NCBI GenBank assembly: GCA_020847395.1
Contig: JADLCD010000021.1
Span: forward strand, 1-64,000
Source: Chitinophagaceae bacterium
GTDB taxonomy: Bacteria > Bacteroidota > Bacteroidia > Chitinophagales > Chitinophagaceae
DNA length: 64,000 nucleotides
Direction: 5' to 3'
Positions 61,414 to 64,000 of the stretch are shown piece by piece. The notes below the pieces were generated by a model. The model did no database searches and was not told the DNA's origin. It was given only the letters and a program-made list of their open reading frames with translations. A program made the position numbers and the translations under genes. Position 1 is the stretch's first letter. Each line of letters starts with the position of its first letter.

Positions 61414-64000
61414 ATGTTTTTAAGAAGGACACTTTCTATGCTAATGCTACTATTTTTTGTTTGTATAACTTTTGCACAGGTTAACCTGCAAACAGGTAGC
61501 GCTACATTTTCATTGCCAATGTTTAATTGGAAAGATAATAAAAGCCGGCTTTTTGCAGGTGTAGCGCTCAATTATAATTCTGGTAACGGATTAAAAGTTA
61601 ATGACGTTGCATCAAATGTTGGACAGGGCTGGAGTATAGTGGCTGGTGGTGTAATTACCCGTATGCAGGTTGGAGAACCTGATGATCAAAAAAAGTACGG
61701 ACAGGCAGCGGAATCTGATTTAACCAAGTACCCCAATGGTTATTTATATGAAGATGTTTCTGCAGCAAATGGATGTCCGCAGGCCTTAAGCAGGTATCCA
61801 ATATATGGAAGCATGAATCAGTTGTATAGCCAGCATAATGCTATTGCTGAAGATAAGCAGATGGATTATTTCGCATTTCAGTTTAATGGAAAAGCCGGTT
61901 TGTTTGTATTGAATCTGGTAAATGGCAACGGGGTAGGAGTGTCTTTAGGAGACACAAAAATGAAAATAACTTTTCAGCAGGATCTAACCATGACCTCGCA
62001 GGGAAAGAGAACTACTATTACATCCTTTCAAATATATGATGTGGATGGGTTGATATATAAATTTACCCAGCATGGGTTAACTAAACTGCTGAAAGATGAA
62101 TATTGCGACAGGGAAAACTGGCGAATACAAAACCAGCCCAAATTTGATAATAACAATTCTTACGTTCAGGCTGCTTTTGATATTGGACCAGTTGCAAATC
62201 CCTGGATAGTTAATAGCTGGTATTTAACAGAAATTGAAGATGCGCTTACTCATCGTAAGATTAATATCAGTTATCTAACAAATACTTTAAATAATCTTGC
62301 AGGGGTAGATATAGTTTGTTATGAGCCTAAGGATTATACTGTTATTACAATGAAAAGATCGCTGACTATTTCCCCTGAAATTTCAACGATATCATTTCCT
62401 GACGGACATGCAGTTACATTTAATTATGGAGCAGAAAGAACAGATTTAACAGGCGATAAAGTTATTTCTTCAGTTGATATTAAATATCAATCGCGATACC
62501 TTTCCCGCTATAAGTTAAACACCACATACTTTATTCGTAACCGGCTGGGCACTCCGGGAACGGATTATCAAAAGAAGTCAGCCCGACTTTGTTTAAGATC
62601 AGTTACCAAATTAGGGGTAGACTTAAAAGAAGATACACCTCCATATATATTTGATTACTATGTAGGCTCCACTACATCCACAGATGACCAGGTACCCTCA
62701 CCTTTTTCATATGCAAAAGATATTTGGGGATTTTATAATGGTGATCTTACCAAAGATTACAACAATAATCCAATGCCTCTTGATATTGATCCACGGCAAT
62801 TATCGCATAAACAGGCGCAAGGCTTGTGCTTTTCGAGAAGTGGCAGTTCCAATATTGTAATCAACCCCAAAAACGGGTATGCTAAAAATGGATTATTAAG
62901 GCAGATTATCTATCCTACCGGGGGAACCCTAACTTATGAGTATGAGCAGAATTATGGTAAACTAACAACAGGTGGCACAGAACAAATGGTTGGTGGTGTA
63001 CATGTATCTAAAACCCTTTCAACCGATGGCAACTATTCAAATGGCTGTGCAACGCCAATTACAACCAAGTATGATTATGTAGTAAATGGCACAGGAAGCG
63101 CCTCTTCTTTGTGGGGGCTTGAATCTCCAAGAACAACAATAGTTTCAACCAATCAGTATGCCCCCGAACATAAATATTACAAATGGAAACCCTGGTCTTC
63201 GGATTGTGGTGGATTGTTTGGTTGCTGCGGTTACACGTATCACTACCCGGGAATATTGTCAATGAACCAGGCAATTAGTCTGACAGATTTTCAGCACGTA
63301 ATGGAAACAATTGCACCGGTTTTAGGCATAGTATCAATGGTAAGTACTATCATTGATGTGGTTAGTCTTTTCTGTGCCAGTACCGGCTGGCTTGCCTGGG
63401 TTTCTGTTATTGTTGAAATTGTAGGAGGGCTGGTTACACTTGGTATAAGTTGTTTGAGCAACAGGAGCAGTGATGATGAATCTACCGTATATTTTAATGC
63501 AGATTTAAATAACGCTGCACCCTTGCCTTGCCAGTTTAAGCGAGTCGAGGTCACGGAAGGCTCGGGAACCATAGGTAAAACGGTGCATGAGTTTACAAGT
63601 TCGGATGATTATGCCGTTTGGAATAGTACTAATCCCTCACTCGCCTCAAGGCAACGTTTTGCTCCCTGGGCGTATGGGCTGCCTAAGCTAATAACGCTGT
63701 TTGACGCTTCAGGGAACAGGGTTAAGGAAACAAGGAATATTTACAATTTTAATTACGCCAAGACAACAGTATTGTGTGATGCAGAAATTTTAACGTTCGC
63801 AGGTATTGGTTTGGGTAAGCAAAAAGGAGACAATAATATGGATGACGATTATGCTTCCGTATGCAAGGTTTCTACCAAATGCTTTGTAAAGCATTCGCAT
63901 TCTAAAAATAATGTTGACTGGGCAAATCCTTCTATTTATAATGCTGTTTACATTACCTCTGCTACCGATGCCGATATACTGGTAGACAGTTATAATTTTT
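61414..64000 (+). CDS. Very large secreted YD/RHS-like protein, 5' part (3' end outside window)
   Basis: Open for 862 codons from the ATG at 61414 to the window edge. Signal peptide MLLFFVCITFAQ, then the opening typical of Bacteroidota YD/RHS-like giants (TGSATFSLPMFNWKDNKSRL, VGQGWSIVAGGVITRM) and beta-rich segments (YPTGGTLTYEYEQNYGKL). A CGGLFGCCGYTY cysteine cluster precedes a long hydrophobic helical block at residues about 630-682, after which the beta pattern resumes (KRVEVTEGSGTIGKTVHEF). Whether the C-terminus carries RHS core repeats or a toxin tip cannot be seen. It follows the coiled-coil gene by 28 nt, same operon. Confidence 0.8.
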   Translation, partial: MFLRRTLSMLMLLFFVCITFAQVNLQTGSATFSLPMFNWKDNKSRLFAGVALNYNSGNGLKVNDVASNVGQGWSIVAGGVITRMQVGEPDDQKKYGQAAESDLTKYPNGYLYEDVSAANGCPQALSRYPIYGSMNQLYSQHNAIAEDKQMDYFAFQFNGKAGLFVLNLVNGNGVGVSLGDTKMKITFQQDLTMTSQGKRTTITSFQIYDVDGLIYKFTQHGLTKLLKDEYCDRENWRIQNQPKFDNNNSYVQAAFDIGPVANPWIVNSWYLTEIEDALTHRKINISYLTNTLNNLAGVDIVCYEPKDYTVITMKRSLTISPEISTISFPDGHAVTFNYGAERTDLTGDKVISSVDIKYQSRYLSRYKLNTTYFIRNRLGTPGTDYQKKSARLCLRSVTKLGVDLKEDTPPYIFDYYVGSTTSTDDQVPSPFSYAKDIWGFYNGDLTKDYNNNPMPLDIDPRQLSHKQAQGLCFSRSGSSNIVINPKNGYAKNGLLRQIIYPTGGTLTYEYEQNYGKLTTGGTEQMVGGVHVSKTLSTDGNYSNGCATPITTKYDYVVNGTGSASSLWGLESPRTTIVSTNQYAPEHKYYKWKPWSSDCGGLFGCCGYTYHYPGILSMNQAISLTDFQHVMETIAPVLGIVSMVSTIIDVVSLFCASTGWLAWVSVIVEIVGGLVTLGISCLSNRSSDDESTVYFNADLNNAAPLPCQFKRVEVTEGSGTIGKTVHEFTSSDDYAVWNSTNPSLASRQRFAPWAYGLPKLITLFDASGNRVKETRNIYNFNYAKTTVLCDAEILTFAGIGLGKQKGDNNMDDDYASVCKVSTKCFVKHSHSKNNVDWANPSIYNAVYITSATDADILVDSYNF

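Overview
The window is a stretch of ordinary chromosome from a member of the Bacteroidota, most likely a Chitinophagaceae-like soil or freshwater species. The evidence is the moderate-to-low G+C, TAnnTTTG-type promoter -7 elements, a GldA-type gliding-motility ATPase, a TonB-dependent receptor with a carboxypeptidase-regulatory N-domain, lipoproteins with short SC/AC lipoboxes, Tat-type signals on sugar enzymes, and the gene order uppS-bamA-ompH-ompH-murI. No phage, transposase, CRISPR array or recognised defence system is visible.

Layout. 1-5.3 kb: the 3' part of hisS, a tRNA-Leu(CAG), an EamA exporter, dapD divergent from a threonylcarbamoyl-AMP synthase, and a GT9 heptosyltransferase. 5.4-11.8 kb: a GH16-GH30 pair aimed at beta-glucans, then acs divergent from an MHS-type carboxylate transporter with a small membrane protein. 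12-24.7 kb is the housekeeping core: gldA, a repeat-rich gap, eno, an FtsB/DivIC-like protein, nth, uppS-bamA-two OmpH/Skp chaperones-murI, rpmH-rnpA-yidD and an aminopeptidase P. 24.8-32.2 kb: a GH127 beta-L-arabinofuranosidase, a three-gene ABC exporter whose adaptor and permease both carry disabling mutations, and a DadA-like oxidase. 32.3-38.6 kb: secreted unknowns, a TonB-dependent receptor, a small membrane protein/winged-helix pair, and two related secreted proteins. 39-45.5 kb: sugar-acid and 3-keto-sugar style enzymes (Gfo/Idh, SUMF1-fold, TIM barrel, SMP-30, ketoglutarate-semialdehyde dehydrogenase). 45.6-58.8 kb: trpS, a deoxynucleoside kinase, a MORN/TonB protein, a PF03640-type lipoprotein, a GHL10-like hydrolase, rpsT, sucA-sucB, two YD-like lipoproteins and an RsmB-like methyltransferase. 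59-64 kb: an orphan NarL-type regulator divergent from a coiled-coil/barrel protein and the first 862 codons of a very large secreted YD/RHS-like protein that runs off the window.

Three signals stand out. First, the intergenic DNA carries several families of palindromic repeats. One 20-24 nt palindrome sits in the loop of a CTCTCC/GGAGAG hairpin at two distant loci and is absent from the same loop at another, and one copy of the outer palindrome appears to encode the C-terminal tail of GldA. Second, promoters are unusually readable: TTTG-N17-20-TAnnTTTG pairs and several genes whose start codon lies four bases after the -7 box, which suggests leaderless mRNAs. Third, the terminal YD-like protein has a strongly hydrophobic, helical-looking block embedded in an otherwise extracellular beta-rich chain. 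It is the best candidate here for something undescribed, but its C-terminus lies outside the window.
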